Source of the DNA: AVCC01 sp041736255
Lineage (GTDB): Bacteria > Pseudomonadota > Gammaproteobacteria > Burkholderiales > Burkholderiaceae_D
NCBI GenBank assembly: GCA_041736255.1
Contig: JBGSTZ010000156.1
Coordinates: 138,508 to 202,507 of the forward strand
DNA length: 64,000 nucleotides
Direction of reading: 5' to 3'
Every line of letters begins with the position of its first letter. The first letter of the stretch is position 1. This document shows positions 37,084 to 46,774 of this stretch, piece after piece. Under the pieces are notes generated by a model. It searched no databases. It was not told where the DNA came from and saw nothing but the letters and a program-made list of their open reading frames with translations. A program made the translations under genes and the position numbers.

Positions 37084-37250
37084 TCGAACGATTCATGTGG
37101 AATTTTCATCTGTAAATAATTAAAATCAGTAAAAATGATGCCGGCGGCAATCACGCAGGCAGCAGGGCAACATCAGGTTGGCACCGGTTACCACCGGCAC
37201 CGAACCAAACATAAGATAAAAGCGCGACACGATCGCGCAAGGAGACAAAA

Positions 37251-38483
37251 ATGCAGCAGAACGAACCCCTTCGTCTGCATGTGCCGGAGCCCACCGGGCG
37301 CCCGGGTCATGCGACTGATTTTTCTTATTTGCGCCTGTCGCCTGCTGGCGAGGTGCGCAAACCTCCGGTTGACGCATCCCCAATTGACACTCTTGATCTT
37401 GTCCACTCGCTGGTGCGGGTGATCGACGACGAAGGTCGCGCCGTCGGGCCGTGGGTGCCGGAAATCGCACTGGAAACAGTGCGTGCCGGGCTGCGCGCCA
37501 TGATGAAAACGCGCATCTTCGATGCCCGCATGCTGATTGCCCAGCGCCAGAAAAAAATGTCTTTTTACATTCAGAGCCTGGGCGAAGAAGCGATCGGGAC
37601 CGCACAAGCGTTGGCGCTCAACCTCGACGACATGTGTTTTACTACCTATCGTCAGCAAAGCATCCTGATAGCGCGCGACGTATCTCTGGTGGACATGATG
37701 TGCCAGCTGATGTCAAACGAGCGCGATCCGCTCAAAGGCCGGCAGTTGCCGGTGCTGTATTCGGTGCGCGAGGCCGGCTTTTTTTCGATTTCCGGCAATC
37801 TGGCGACCCAGTACATTCAGGCAGTGGGCTGGGGCATGGCCTCGGCCATCAAAGGCGACACCAGGATTGCGTCGGCCTGGATTGGCGATGGCGCTACCGC
37901 CGAAGCCGATTTTGATACGGCGCTGACTTTTGCCCATGTGTATCGGGCTCCGGTCATTCTCAACGTGGTCAACAACCAGTGGGCGATCTCGACATTCCAG
38001 GCTATCGCAGGTGGCGAAAACACCACTTTCGCGGCGCGCGGCGTAGGTTGCGGCATCGCCTCGCTGCGCGTGGACGGCAACGACTTCCTCGCGGTTTACG
38101 CGGCGTCAAAGTGGGCTGCCGAACGGGCCAGAAGCAACCTGGGGCCGACGTTGATCGAATGGGTCACCTATCGCGCCGGCCCGCACTCAACCTCGGACGA
38201 TCCGTCCAAATACCGTCCCGCAGACGACTGGGAACACTTTCCGCTCGGCGACCCGATTGCGCGACTCAAACAGTATTTAATCGGTATCGGCGCCTGGTCC
38301 GAACAGGAGCACGCAGAAACCCAGAAGGCGCTGGAATCGCAGGTGATTGCCGCGCAAAAAGAAGCCGAGCAATACGGCTCGATGGCGAGCGGCCATGTTT
38401 TCAGCCCGGCCGAGATGTTTGACGATATCTATAAAGAGATGCCGGAACATTTGCGGGTACAACGCCAACAGCTGGGAATTTGA
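37251..38483 (+). CDS. bkdA1: Branched-chain 2-oxoacid dehydrogenase E1 component, alpha subunit
   Basis: The ThDP-dependent E1 decarboxylates the 2-oxo acids of Val, Leu and Ile. The 410-residue alpha chain has SFYIQSLGEEAIGTAQALAL, YRQQSILIARDVSLVDMMCQ, the ThDP/Mg motif IGDGATAEADFDTALTFAHV to NVVNNQWAIS, and the phosphorylation-loop-like region TYRAGPHSTSDDPSKYRP. Length matches Pseudomonas BkdA1. AAGGAG precedes the ATG. It starts a four-gene operon with E1-beta, E2 and E3. Confidence 0.96.
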   Translation: MQQNEPLRLHVPEPTGRPGHATDFSYLRLSPAGEVRKPPVDASPIDTLDLVHSLVRVIDDEGRAVGPWVPEIALETVRAGLRAMMKTRIFDARMLIAQRQKKMSFYIQSLGEEAIGTAQALALNLDDMCFTTYRQQSILIARDVSLVDMMCQLMSNERDPLKGRQLPVLYSVREAGFFSISGNLATQYIQAVGWGMASAIKGDTRIASAWIGDGATAEADFDTALTFAHVYRAPVILNVVNNQWAISTFQAIAGGENTTFAARGVGCGIASLRVDGNDFLAVYAASKWAAERARSNLGPTLIEWVTYRAGPHSTSDDPSKYRPADDWEHFPLGDPIARLKQYLIGIGAWSEQEHAETQKALESQVIAAQKEAEQYGSMASGHVFSPAEMFDDIYKEMPEHLRVQRQQLGI

Positions 38484-38485
38484 TC

Positions 38486-39529
38486 ATGAGCGCAGATAAA
38501 AATACAGACCAAAAAACCACGCCGATGACCATGATCCAAGCCCTGCGCTCGGCCATGGATGTGATGCTCGAACGCGATAACAACGTGGTCGTGTTCGGCC
38601 AGGATGTGGGCTATTTCGGCGGCGTATTTCGCTGCACCGAGGGTTTGCAGAAAAAATACGGCACGTCGCGGGTATTCGATACCCCGATCTCCGAAGGCGG
38701 GATCGTCGGCGTGGCAGTCGGTATGGGTGCGTATGGCTTGCGGCCAGTAATCGAAATCCAGTTTGCCGATTACATCTATCCCGCCTACGACCAGATTGTT
38801 TCCGAAGCGGCAAGGCTGCGATTTCGCTCGGCCGGGGACTTCACCGCACCGATTACGATTCGAACTCCTTGCGGCGGCGGCATTTATGGCGGACAAACCC
38901 ACAGCCAAAGCCCGGAAGCGATGTTTGCACATGTCTGCGGACTGCGCACCGTGATGCCATCCAATCCATTTGACGCCAAAGGCTTGCTGATCGCCTCGAT
39001 CGAAAACGACGATCCGGTCATCTTTCTCGAACCCAAGCGCTTGTACAACGGACCGTTTAACGGCCATCACGATCAGCCGGTGGTGCCGTGGTCTAAGCAT
39101 CCGCTGGGCGAAGTGCCCGAAGGCTATTACACAATACCGCTGGAATCGGCATCGGTATTTCGCACTGGCGCCGATCTGACTGTGATTACCTACGGCACTA
39201 TGGTTTTTGTATCGGAAGCGGCGGCGCAGGAGAGCGGAGTCGATGCTGAAATTATCGATTTGCGCAGCCTCTGGCCACTGGATCTGCCGACCATTATTGC
39301 TTCGGTTAAGAAAACCGGCCGCTGCGTGATCGTGCATGAGGCGACACGCACCGGCGGATTTGGCGCCGAATTGACCGCACTGGTGCAGGAGCACTGTTTC
39401 TATCATCTTGAAGCGCCGATCGAGCGCGTGACCGGCTGGGATACGCCTTACCCGCATGCGCAGGAGTGGGCTTACTTTCCCGGACCGGCGCGGATAGCGG
39501 CAGCATTCAAACGCACGATGGAGGCATGA
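38486..39529 (+). CDS. bkdA2: Branched-chain 2-oxoacid dehydrogenase E1 component, beta subunit
   Basis: The 347-residue transketolase-like chain contains MTMIQALRSAMDVMLERDNN, VFGQDVGYFGGVFRCTEGLQ, TPISEGGIVGVAVGMGAYGL, EIQFADYIYPAYDQIVSEAA and GGIYGGQTHSQSPEAMFAHV. The ORF opens with TTG at 38480, but ATG 38486, 2 bp past the E1-alpha stop, fits better. It pairs with the alpha chain to form the alpha2beta2 E1. Confidence 0.96.
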   Translation: MSADKNTDQKTTPMTMIQALRSAMDVMLERDNNVVVFGQDVGYFGGVFRCTEGLQKKYGTSRVFDTPISEGGIVGVAVGMGAYGLRPVIEIQFADYIYPAYDQIVSEAARLRFRSAGDFTAPITIRTPCGGGIYGGQTHSQSPEAMFAHVCGLRTVMPSNPFDAKGLLIASIENDDPVIFLEPKRLYNGPFNGHHDQPVVPWSKHPLGEVPEGYYTIPLESASVFRTGADLTVITYGTMVFVSEAAAQESGVDAEIIDLRSLWPLDLPTIIASVKKTGRCVIVHEATRTGGFGAELTALVQEHCFYHLEAPIERVTGWDTPYPHAQEWAYFPGPARIAAAFKRTMEA

Positions 39530-39530
39530 C

Positions 39531-40865
39531 ATGGGCATTCATGTAATCAAGATGCCGGATATCGGCGAAGGTATTGCAGAAGTCGAATTAGTAGTGTGGC
39601 GCGTGCAACCCGGCGACGTCGTAGCCGAGGATCAAGTGCTGGCCGATGTGATGACCGACAAAGCCACCATCGAGATTCCGTCACCCGTAAGCGGCACCGT
39701 CATAGCTCTGGGCGGAAAAGCCGGACAGGTGATAGCGGTTGGCGCTGAACTGATACGGATTGAAGTCGAGGGCAAAGGCAACGCGGCGGCTTCTACTACA
39801 GCGCTAGCGGAGCCGAAAGCATCCTCGCCGGAGGCGTCTGTGCCAATCGAACCGATTGTAGCCGCAGCGGTTACCACGACGCCCTCGCCCAATAAAAATC
39901 CTGTGCCAAGCAATATGAATACGAATACGGCGAATGCAGCTCCAGCATACGCTGCGGCCACAACGCGACAAGCTGGCGAAAAACCCATCGCATCGCCTGC
40001 CCTGCGCCGGCGCGCCTGGGATCTGGGGATTGAACTGCAGTACGTGCAAGGCAGCGGTGCGGCGGGCCGGATCATGCAGCAAGACCTGGATTCCTACATC
40101 AAAAATATCGCTCGCGGCACAAATCCACAAGTAGCACCCAACAACGAAATGCGCTACCAAGAACGCAATGATGAAGAAGCGCTGCCAGTCATCGGACTGC
40201 GCCGCAAAATAGCGCAAAAAATGCAGGATGCCAAACGGCGCATTCCGCACTTTACCTATGTCGAAGAAGTCGATGTAACCGAACTCGAAGCCTTGCGCAC
40301 CAAGCTGAATCATCAATGGGGCGCTGAACGCGGCCGGCTTACTTTGCTGCCGCTGCTGATGCGCGCAGTGGTGCTCGGGGTACGCGAATTTCCGCAAATC
40401 AATGCGCGTTTCGACGACGATGCCGGCATCGTCACACGCTTTAGCGGGGTCCACATCGGCATTGCCGCCCAAACCGCCGCCGGTCTTGTGGTGCCGGTGT
40501 TGCGACATGCGGAGGCGCGTGACGTCTGGTCGTGCGCAACGGAAATGGCACGACTGGCCGAAGCGGCGCGCAGCGGCAAAGCAACGCGCGAGGAACTCTC
40601 CGGTTCCACCATCACCATTACCAGCCTGGGCGCCTTGGGCGGCATCGTCTCGACGCCGGTGATCAACCATCCCGAGGTGGCGATTGTCGGCGTCAACAAG
40701 ATAGTCGAGCGGCCGATGATGCGCGGCGGCCTCGTGGTAGCGCGAAAAATGATGAATTTGTCGTCATCGTTCGATCACCGCGTCGTCGATGGCATGCACG
40801 CAGCCGAATTCATACAAGCGCTGCGCGGCTATCTGGAATGTCCGGCAACCCTGTTCCTGGAGTAA
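39531..40865 (+). CDS. bkdB: Branched-chain 2-oxoacid dehydrogenase E2, dihydrolipoyl acyltransferase
   Basis: The 444-residue E2 core protein has one N-terminal lipoyl domain with K44 in VMTDKATIEIPSPVSG, an Ala/Pro/Thr-rich flexible linker, a peripheral-subunit-binding domain at about 149-181 (ASPALRRRAWDLGIEL...GRIMQQDL), and the catalytic domain ending in SFDHRVVDGMHAAEFIQALR with the active-site histidine. It transfers the branched acyl group to CoA. It begins 1 bp after the E1-beta stop. Confidence 0.96.
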   Translation: MGIHVIKMPDIGEGIAEVELVVWRVQPGDVVAEDQVLADVMTDKATIEIPSPVSGTVIALGGKAGQVIAVGAELIRIEVEGKGNAAASTTALAEPKASSPEASVPIEPIVAAAVTTTPSPNKNPVPSNMNTNTANAAPAYAAATTRQAGEKPIASPALRRRAWDLGIELQYVQGSGAAGRIMQQDLDSYIKNIARGTNPQVAPNNEMRYQERNDEEALPVIGLRRKIAQKMQDAKRRIPHFTYVEEVDVTELEALRTKLNHQWGAERGRLTLLPLLMRAVVLGVREFPQINARFDDDAGIVTRFSGVHIGIAAQTAAGLVVPVLRHAEARDVWSCATEMARLAEAARSGKATREELSGSTITITSLGALGGIVSTPVINHPEVAIVGVNKIVERPMMRGGLVVARKMMNLSSSFDHRVVDGMHAAEFIQALRGYLECPATLFLE

Positions 40866-40868
40866 ACG

Positions 40869-42290
40869 TTGAATACACAATCAACCACATTGCTGGTAAT
40901 CGGCGGTGGCCCTGGCGGCTATGTCGCCGCAATTCGTGCTGCACAACTCGGCATTGCTACTACCCTCATCGAGAGCGAGCAGCTTGGCGGAACCTGCCTG
41001 AACATCGGCTGCATCCCGTCCAAGGCTTTGATTCACGCCGCCGACGAATTCGAAAAAGCGCGCCATTACGCGGCCGATTCTGCGCTTGGCATTCATGTAC
41101 AGTCGCCGCGCATCGAACTGTCACAAACAGTGCGCTGGAAAGATGGCATCGTCACCAAGCTGACTTCAGGCGTAGCAGCGCTGCTCAAGAAAAACAACGT
41201 GCAGGTGATCAAAGGCTGGGCGCGCATCATCGACGGCAAGACGGTAGAAGTACAGCAGGATGGCGCTGATGCGCCGGAAAAAGCGCCGCTACGGCCGCTG
41301 CGTATAGGTTGCGAGCACCTGTTGCTGGCAACCGGCTCGCAATCGGTTGCACTGCCCGACATGCCGTTCGGCGGCATCGTCATCAGTTCTACCGAAGCTT
41401 TGTCGCCATCCTCGCTGCCGAGGCGTCTGGTGGTGGTTGGCGCCGGATATATCGGACTGGAACTGGGTATCGCCTACCGCAAGCTGGGCGCCGAGGTAAG
41501 CGTGGTCGAAGCGCTCGACCACATACTGCCTGCCTATGACGAAGACCTGACCAAACCGGTAGCTGCTTCGCTGCAACGGCTGGGAGTGCAATTGCATCTG
41601 GGCTGTACGGTGCAGGGCTTGAACGCGAACGGCGATGCGGTGCGGATACGCAATGCGCAGGGCGAAGAGTCCGAACTGCCGGCCGATCAAGTGCTGGTGG
41701 CGGTCGGCCGTCGCCCTCGCACACAAGGCTGGGGCCTGGAAAGCCTGATGCTCGACATGGCAGGCCACGCAGTGAAAATCGACGACCAATGCCGCACCTC
41801 GATGCGCGACGTCTGGGCGATTGGCGACTTGGCCGGCGAGCCGATGCTGGCCCACCGCGCCATGGCGCAGGGCGAAATGGTGGCCGAGATCATCGCTGGA
41901 AAACACCGTCATTTCTTGCCGGCAGCAATGCCGGCCGTGTGCTTCACCGATCCCGAAGTGGTGGTCGTCGGCCACACGCCACAAAGCGCCCTGCAAGCGG
42001 GTCTGGACTGCATCCATGCACAATTCCCGTTCGCCGCCAACGGCCGCGCCATGACCATCGAATCGACAGAAGGTTTTGTGCGCGTGGTGGCGCGCCGCGA
42101 CAACCATCTGATCGTCGGCTGGCAGGCGGTGGGACGCAGCGTATCGGAACTGAGCGCGGCGTTTTGTCATTCGATTGAAATGGGTGTGCTGCTTGAAGAC
42201 GTGGCTGGTATCATCCATGCCCATCCGACACTGGGTGAAGCGGTACAGGAAACGGCACTGCGCGCACTGGGACACGCACTGCACGTATAA
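40869..42290 (+). CDS. lpdV: Dihydrolipoyl dehydrogenase (E3) of the branched-chain complex
   Basis: The 473-residue flavoprotein reoxidises the E2 lipoyl group. It shows the FAD fingerprint LLVIGGGPGGYVAAIRAAQL, the redox disulfide C43/C48 in GGTCLNIGCIPSKALIHA, the NAD fold VVVGAGYIGLELGIAYRKLG, and the C-terminal catalytic histidine in HAHPTLGEAVQETAL. The start is TTG, 3 bp after the E2 stop. It is a complex-dedicated E3, as in Pseudomonas bkd operons. Confidence 0.95.
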   Translation: MNTQSTTLLVIGGGPGGYVAAIRAAQLGIATTLIESEQLGGTCLNIGCIPSKALIHAADEFEKARHYAADSALGIHVQSPRIELSQTVRWKDGIVTKLTSGVAALLKKNNVQVIKGWARIIDGKTVEVQQDGADAPEKAPLRPLRIGCEHLLLATGSQSVALPDMPFGGIVISSTEALSPSSLPRRLVVVGAGYIGLELGIAYRKLGAEVSVVEALDHILPAYDEDLTKPVAASLQRLGVQLHLGCTVQGLNANGDAVRIRNAQGEESELPADQVLVAVGRRPRTQGWGLESLMLDMAGHAVKIDDQCRTSMRDVWAIGDLAGEPMLAHRAMAQGEMVAEIIAGKHRHFLPAAMPAVCFTDPEVVVVGHTPQSALQAGLDCIHAQFPFAANGRAMTIESTEGFVRVVARRDNHLIVGWQAVGRSVSELSAAFCHSIEMGVLLEDVAGIIHAHPTLGEAVQETALRALGHALHV

Positions 42291-42490
42291 AGAACAGGCA
42301 TAAAGAACAGTTAGAACAGTTAAAATTTCAAGCCGCTGAATAATCTAATTCCACGGCAAAAAATAAATCGGCCGCACCTGAAACCTGCAGCCTTTTTTAT
42401 AAATTCCTATAGAGATAATAGGAAATCCGGACGTTGTCATGCTGTATCGACACCTACCGCAACCATAACAAAATGCATCGGAGAGTTTTC

Positions 42491-43606
42491 ATGAAATCGT
42501 TGAATCGCCTTACACAAATTGCCTTAGCCGTCAGTGCTGCCGTCTCGTTTGCAGGCGTCGCCCACGCGGAAACCGTAAAAATCGCTATCGCCGGCCCGAT
42601 GACCGGCGCCGTGACGCAGTATGGCGAGATGGTTAAGGCCGGCGCACTAACTGCCATCGAGCAGATCAACGCTGCCGGCGGCAGCAATAAATTCGAAGCG
42701 GTGATCATGGATGACAGCTGCGAGCCGAAGCAGGCAGTCGCGGTCGCCAACAAAATCGTCAGCGACGGCATCAAATTCGTGATCGGCCACGTCTGCTCGG
42801 GCTCGACCATTCCAGCTTCCGATATTTACGAAAATGAAGGCATAGTCATGATCACGCCTTCGGCTACCGCGCCGCAACTGACTGACAACAAGCCGCATAA
42901 ATACATTTTCCGCACCATCGGCCGCGATGACCAGCAAGGTCCTGCCGCCGCCAAATATGTAATTGAAAAGCTCAAGCCAAAAAAAGTAGCGATTCTGCAT
43001 GACAAGCAATCTTATGGACAAGGCGTTGCCTCTTCAGTCAAAGAAAGCCTGGAAGCAGCAAAGATTCCAGTCGTGCTGTTTGAAGGCATCAACGCCGGTG
43101 AAAGCGATTATTCCGCAGTCATTACCAAGATGAAATCGCAACGCGTGGATTTCGTCTATTTCGGCGGTTATCACCCGGAAATGGGCATGTTGTTGCGCCA
43201 GGCGCGCGAGCAAGGCGTGAAAGCAGTATTCATGGGCCCTGAAGGTGTCGGCAATAAGGACATTACGGCAATCGCCGGCCCGGCCTCCGAAGGCATGCTG
43301 GTGACGTTGCCGGCCGACTTCGCTGCCGATCCTGCAAATGCTGCACTGGTCAAAGCGTTCAAGGACAAAAATCGTGACGCAACCGGGCCATTCCAGTTGT
43401 CTGCCTACGCCGCCGTGAAAGTTATTTCCGACGCCATGACCGGCGCCAAGAGCACCGACCCAACCAAGGTAGCCGCCTACATTCACAAAAATTCTTTCAC
43501 AACACCGATCGGCACCGTGTCATATACCGCCAAAGGCGATTTGAAGTCTTTCAAGTTTGTGGTGTACACCTGGCACAAAGACGCTACCAAGACCGAAGCT
43601 AAATAA
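42491..43606 (+). CDS. livK: Branched-chain amino acid ABC transporter, periplasmic binding protein
   Basis: From ATG 42491, with GGAGAG upstream, it has 371 residues. The signal peptide is MKSLNRLTQIALAVSAAVSF then AGVAHA, and the mature protein starts ETVKIAIAGPMTGAVTQYGE. Type I periplasmic-binding features include MDDSCEPKQAVAVANKIVSD, GHVCSGSTIPASDIYENEGI and RTIGRDDQQGPAAAKYVIEK. It captures Leu, Ile or Val and is the first gene of livKHMGF. The ORF extends 19 codons upstream with no signal-peptide support. Confidence 0.95.
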   Translation: MKSLNRLTQIALAVSAAVSFAGVAHAETVKIAIAGPMTGAVTQYGEMVKAGALTAIEQINAAGGSNKFEAVIMDDSCEPKQAVAVANKIVSDGIKFVIGHVCSGSTIPASDIYENEGIVMITPSATAPQLTDNKPHKYIFRTIGRDDQQGPAAAKYVIEKLKPKKVAILHDKQSYGQGVASSVKESLEAAKIPVVLFEGINAGESDYSAVITKMKSQRVDFVYFGGYHPEMGMLLRQAREQGVKAVFMGPEGVGNKDITAIAGPASEGMLVTLPADFAADPANAALVKAFKDKNRDATGPFQLSAYAAVKVISDAMTGAKSTDPTKVAAYIHKNSFTTPIGTVSYTAKGDLKSFKFVVYTWHKDATKTEAK

Positions 43607-43753
43607 TTAGAAGCGAATCGGTAGCGGCACGGTACCTGCATTTGCAGCAGCAGGTATCCGTGTAAATTTGATTTCAACCGCGCATCTGCCCGCCATCGCA
43701 ATAAGGATGGGAGTAGGTGCCCTCTATAATTTTTTTCCCATGCGTACATATCC

Positions 43754-44680
43754 ATGAATGAGCTGCTTCCGCAATTTACCCAGCAACTTATCAACGGCCT
43801 GAGTCTGGGCGCGATCTATGCGTTGATCGCCATCGGCTACACCATGGTCTACGGCATCATCGGCATGATCAATTTCGCGCATGGTGAAATTTACATGATC
43901 GGGGCGTATGTCGGCCTGGTCACACTGACTGCCATCGGCGTGCAAGCCGGCTATCCGTTGCCGCTGATACTGGTCGCGGCGCTACTGGTATCGATACTGG
44001 TGACGGGCTTATACGGCTGGACGGTGGAACGGGTCGCCTACCGTCCACTACGCGGCGGGCCGCGTTTGGTGCCGCTGATTTCTGCCATTGGTATGTCGAT
44101 CTTCCTGCAAAACTATGTGCAACTGGGCCAAGGTTCGCGCGACATGTCGGTGCCGATGCTGATGTCCGGCGCCATCGAGTTTCAAATGGGCAGTTACTTC
44201 ATCGTCACCATTCCCTATTCACGCATACTCATCGTTGGCGTCACGCTGCTGTTGATGGTGGCGCTGACGTTGTTTATCGGACGTTCGCGCATGGGGCGCG
44301 CCTGTCGTGCCTGCGCCGAAGACATGGGCATGGCCAACCTGCTCGGCATCGACACCAACCGCGTGATCTCGTTTACTTTCGTGCTAGGCGCCATGCTGGC
44401 GGCGGTGGGCGGTGTGCTGATCGCTTTATCGGTAGGCAAACTCAATCCCTACATCGGCTTCATTGTCGGCATCAAGGCGTTCACCGCGGCAGTGCTGGGC
44501 GGCATCGGGAGCATTCCAGGCGCGATGCTGGGCGGCGTACTGCTGGGCGTGGCGGAAACTTTCGCCGCAGGCTACCTGCCTTCCGAATACAAAGACGTGG
44601 TGTCGTTCGGCCTGCTGGTGCTGATTCTGCTATTCCGTCCGACGGGCCTGCTGGGCAAGCCGGATGTGGAAAAAGTGTGA
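43754..44680 (+). CDS. livH: Branched-chain amino acid ABC transporter permease LivH
   Basis: The 308-residue permease has QQLINGLSLGAIYALIAIGY followed by TMVYGIIGMINFAHGEIYMI, and the coupling-loop region CRACAEDMGMANLLGIDTNR, and FTAAVLGGIGSIPGAMLGGV, all diagnostic for LivH. It lies 147 bp after livK and before livM. Confidence 0.96.
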   Translation: MNELLPQFTQQLINGLSLGAIYALIAIGYTMVYGIIGMINFAHGEIYMIGAYVGLVTLTAIGVQAGYPLPLILVAALLVSILVTGLYGWTVERVAYRPLRGGPRLVPLISAIGMSIFLQNYVQLGQGSRDMSVPMLMSGAIEFQMGSYFIVTIPYSRILIVGVTLLLMVALTLFIGRSRMGRACRACAEDMGMANLLGIDTNRVISFTFVLGAMLAAVGGVLIALSVGKLNPYIGFIVGIKAFTAAVLGGIGSIPGAMLGGVLLGVAETFAAGYLPSEYKDVVSFGLLVLILLFRPTGLLGKPDVEKV

Positions 44681-44765
44681 AGCAATGCGCGCCAACAAGC
44701 GATCGCAAGCCAGCCAGCCTGGCCCGGGTCACAAACACAAGACATTAGAATAGAACGGACGCCCG

Positions 44766-46004
44766 ATGGGACCTACATTCAAGAACGCCGTGGCGGCGGC
44801 AGTAGTAACCGCCATTCTGACAATCCCGATCCTGGGACTGCGATTGCAGTTTGAAGGCTATAAGGTCGTGTTGCATCCAAACTGGACTCCGGTGCTGATT
44901 GCGGTGGCGCTGGTATTTTTGTTTCAACTGGCCAAACCGTGGCTGGCGCGCGCCACCACCGACATGCGCGCCAACGTGCGCCTGCCCGCGTTGCCCAAAA
45001 TACAGCCGGGGCAACAACGCGCCATCGTGCTGTTGATGTTGGCAATTGGATTGCTGTGGCCTTTCATAGGTTCGCGCAGTGCGGTTGACGTGGCCACGCT
45101 GGTACTGGTTTACATCATGCTCGGTCTGGGTTTGAATATCGTGGTCGGCTTTGCCGGCCTGCTCGATCTGGGTTATGTCGCGTTCTATGCGGTGGGCGCT
45201 TACGCCTATGCGTTGCTGAACCAGTATTTCGGCCTGACGTTCTGGCAATGCCTGCCGCTGTCAGCCGGACTGGCGGCATTGTTCGGCTTTCTGCTGGGGT
45301 TTCCGGTGTTGCGCTTGCGCGGCGACTATCTGGCGATCGTCACGCTCGGCTTCGGCGAAATCATTCGCTTACTGCTCAACAACCTGACCAGCCTGACTGG
45401 CGGCCCAGATGGCGTGTCCGGCATTCCCAAACCGACCGTGTTCGGGATCCAGATGGCGCGCAACCCCAGCGTCGAGGGCGGCACCACCTTCCACCAGATG
45501 CTCGGCATTCCCTATGAGAGCGGGCACATGGTGATCTTTTTGTATTTCATCGCGTTGATGTTGGTGCTATTTACCTACTTCGTGACCACGCGCCTGATCC
45601 GCATGCCGATGGGCCGCGCATGGGAAGCATTGCGGGAAGATGAAATCGCCTGCCGCTCGCTCGGCATCAATCCGACCCGCGTCAAGCTGTCGGCGTTCAC
45701 GCTGGGTGCCGCTTTCGCCGGGTTGGCCGGCAGCTTTTTTGCTGCGCGGCAGGGCCTGGTCACGCCGGAATCGTTCACCTTCATCGAGTCGGCTTTGATC
45801 TTAGCCATCGTGGTGCTGGGCGGCATGGGTTCGCAACTGGGCGTGATCCTGGCTGCGATTTTGCTGACCGTATTGCCGGAACTGGCGCGTGGTTTTGCTG
45901 AATACCGGATGCTGCTTTTCGGCTTGGTAATGGTCTTGATGATGATCTGGAGGCCGCAAGGTTTGCTGCCCGCCACGCGGCCGCATGTGGAGTTGCCACT
46001 ATGA
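44766..46004 (+). CDS. livM: Branched-chain amino acid ABC transporter permease LivM
   Basis: The 412-residue permease has an N-terminal extension with two hydrophobic segments before the core VLVYIMLGLGLNIVVGFAGL followed by LDLGYVAFYAVGAYAYALLN. Also visible are PVLRLRGDYLAIVTLGFGEI, the coupling loop AWEALREDEIACRSLGINPT, and ILAIVVLGGMGSQLGVILAA. Its end overlaps livG by 4 bp. Confidence 0.95.
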   Translation: MGPTFKNAVAAAVVTAILTIPILGLRLQFEGYKVVLHPNWTPVLIAVALVFLFQLAKPWLARATTDMRANVRLPALPKIQPGQQRAIVLLMLAIGLLWPFIGSRSAVDVATLVLVYIMLGLGLNIVVGFAGLLDLGYVAFYAVGAYAYALLNQYFGLTFWQCLPLSAGLAALFGFLLGFPVLRLRGDYLAIVTLGFGEIIRLLLNNLTSLTGGPDGVSGIPKPTVFGIQMARNPSVEGGTTFHQMLGIPYESGHMVIFLYFIALMLVLFTYFVTTRLIRMPMGRAWEALREDEIACRSLGINPTRVKLSAFTLGAAFAGLAGSFFAARQGLVTPESFTFIESALILAIVVLGGMGSQLGVILAAILLTVLPELARGFAEYRMLLFGLVMVLMMIWRPQGLLPATRPHVELPL

Positions 46005-46774
46005 GCACCAGCGCCACATTATTGAAAATTTCCGATTTGTCGATGCGTTTCGGCGGCTTGCTGGCAGTCGATGCCGTCAATTTTTCGGTGATGAAAAAAG
46101 AAATTTTTGCCATCATCGGCCCCAATGGCGCCGGCAAAACCACTGTATTCAATTGCATCAGCGGATTTTACCGGCCAACTACCGGCGCGATCGTGGTTGA
46201 CAAAACCGCCATTGACGGCATGCCGAGCCACATGGTGGCGCGCCACGGATTGGTGCGCACGTTCCAGAACATCCGCTTGTTCAAATCCATGACCGTGCTG
46301 GAAAACTTGCTGGTGGCGCAGCATACCCAGCTCCGTACAGGACTCTTGCCTGGCCTGTTCAAACTACCCGGTTTTCGCCGCTCCGAGCGCGAAGCGCTGG
46401 AACGCGCCGCCTACTGGCTCGACCAACTGAACTTGCGGGGGCTGGCCAACCGCCCGGCGGGCACGCTGTCCTATGGACTGCAGCGTCGGGTCGAAATCGC
46501 CCGCTGCATGATTACCAAACCGCGATTATTGCTGCTGGACGAACCGGCAGCAGGCTTGAATCCGCAGGAAAAGCAGGAATTGCAGCAATTGATCGACCGC
46601 TTGCGGCGCGAACATGAGGTCGCCGTACTGCTGATCGAACACGACATGAGCCTGATCATGGGCATTTCCGACCGCATTTTGGTGATGGAGCAAGGCAAAC
46701 CGATTGTGACCGGAACGCCGGTCGAAGTACGCAACGATGCGCGCGTGATCAAAGCTTATCTGGGAGAAGAATGA
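46001..46774 (+). CDS. livG: Branched-chain amino acid ABC transporter ATPase LivG
   Basis: The 257-residue ATPase has Walker A IIGPNGAGKTTVFNCISGFY, the LivG-type insert MVARHGLVRTFQNIRLFKSM, signature TLSYGLQRRVEIARCMITKP, and Walker B LLLLDEPAAGLNPQEKQEL with switch histidine in VLLIEHDMSLIMGISD. The signature is LSYGLQ rather than LSGGQ, normal for LivG. Confidence 0.96.
   Translation: MSTSATLLKISDLSMRFGGLLAVDAVNFSVMKKEIFAIIGPNGAGKTTVFNCISGFYRPTTGAIVVDKTAIDGMPSHMVARHGLVRTFQNIRLFKSMTVLENLLVAQHTQLRTGLLPGLFKLPGFRRSEREALERAAYWLDQLNLRGLANRPAGTLSYGLQRRVEIARCMITKPRLLLLDEPAAGLNPQEKQELQQLIDRLRREHEVAVLLIEHDMSLIMGISDRILVMEQGKPIVTGTPVEVRNDARVIKAYLGEE

Noticed and set aside
38429..39538. A 369-codon minus-strand ORF opposite the E1-beta gene
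   Set aside because: It is the shadow of a strongly conserved dehydrogenase subunit; its sequence has no recognisable domain.
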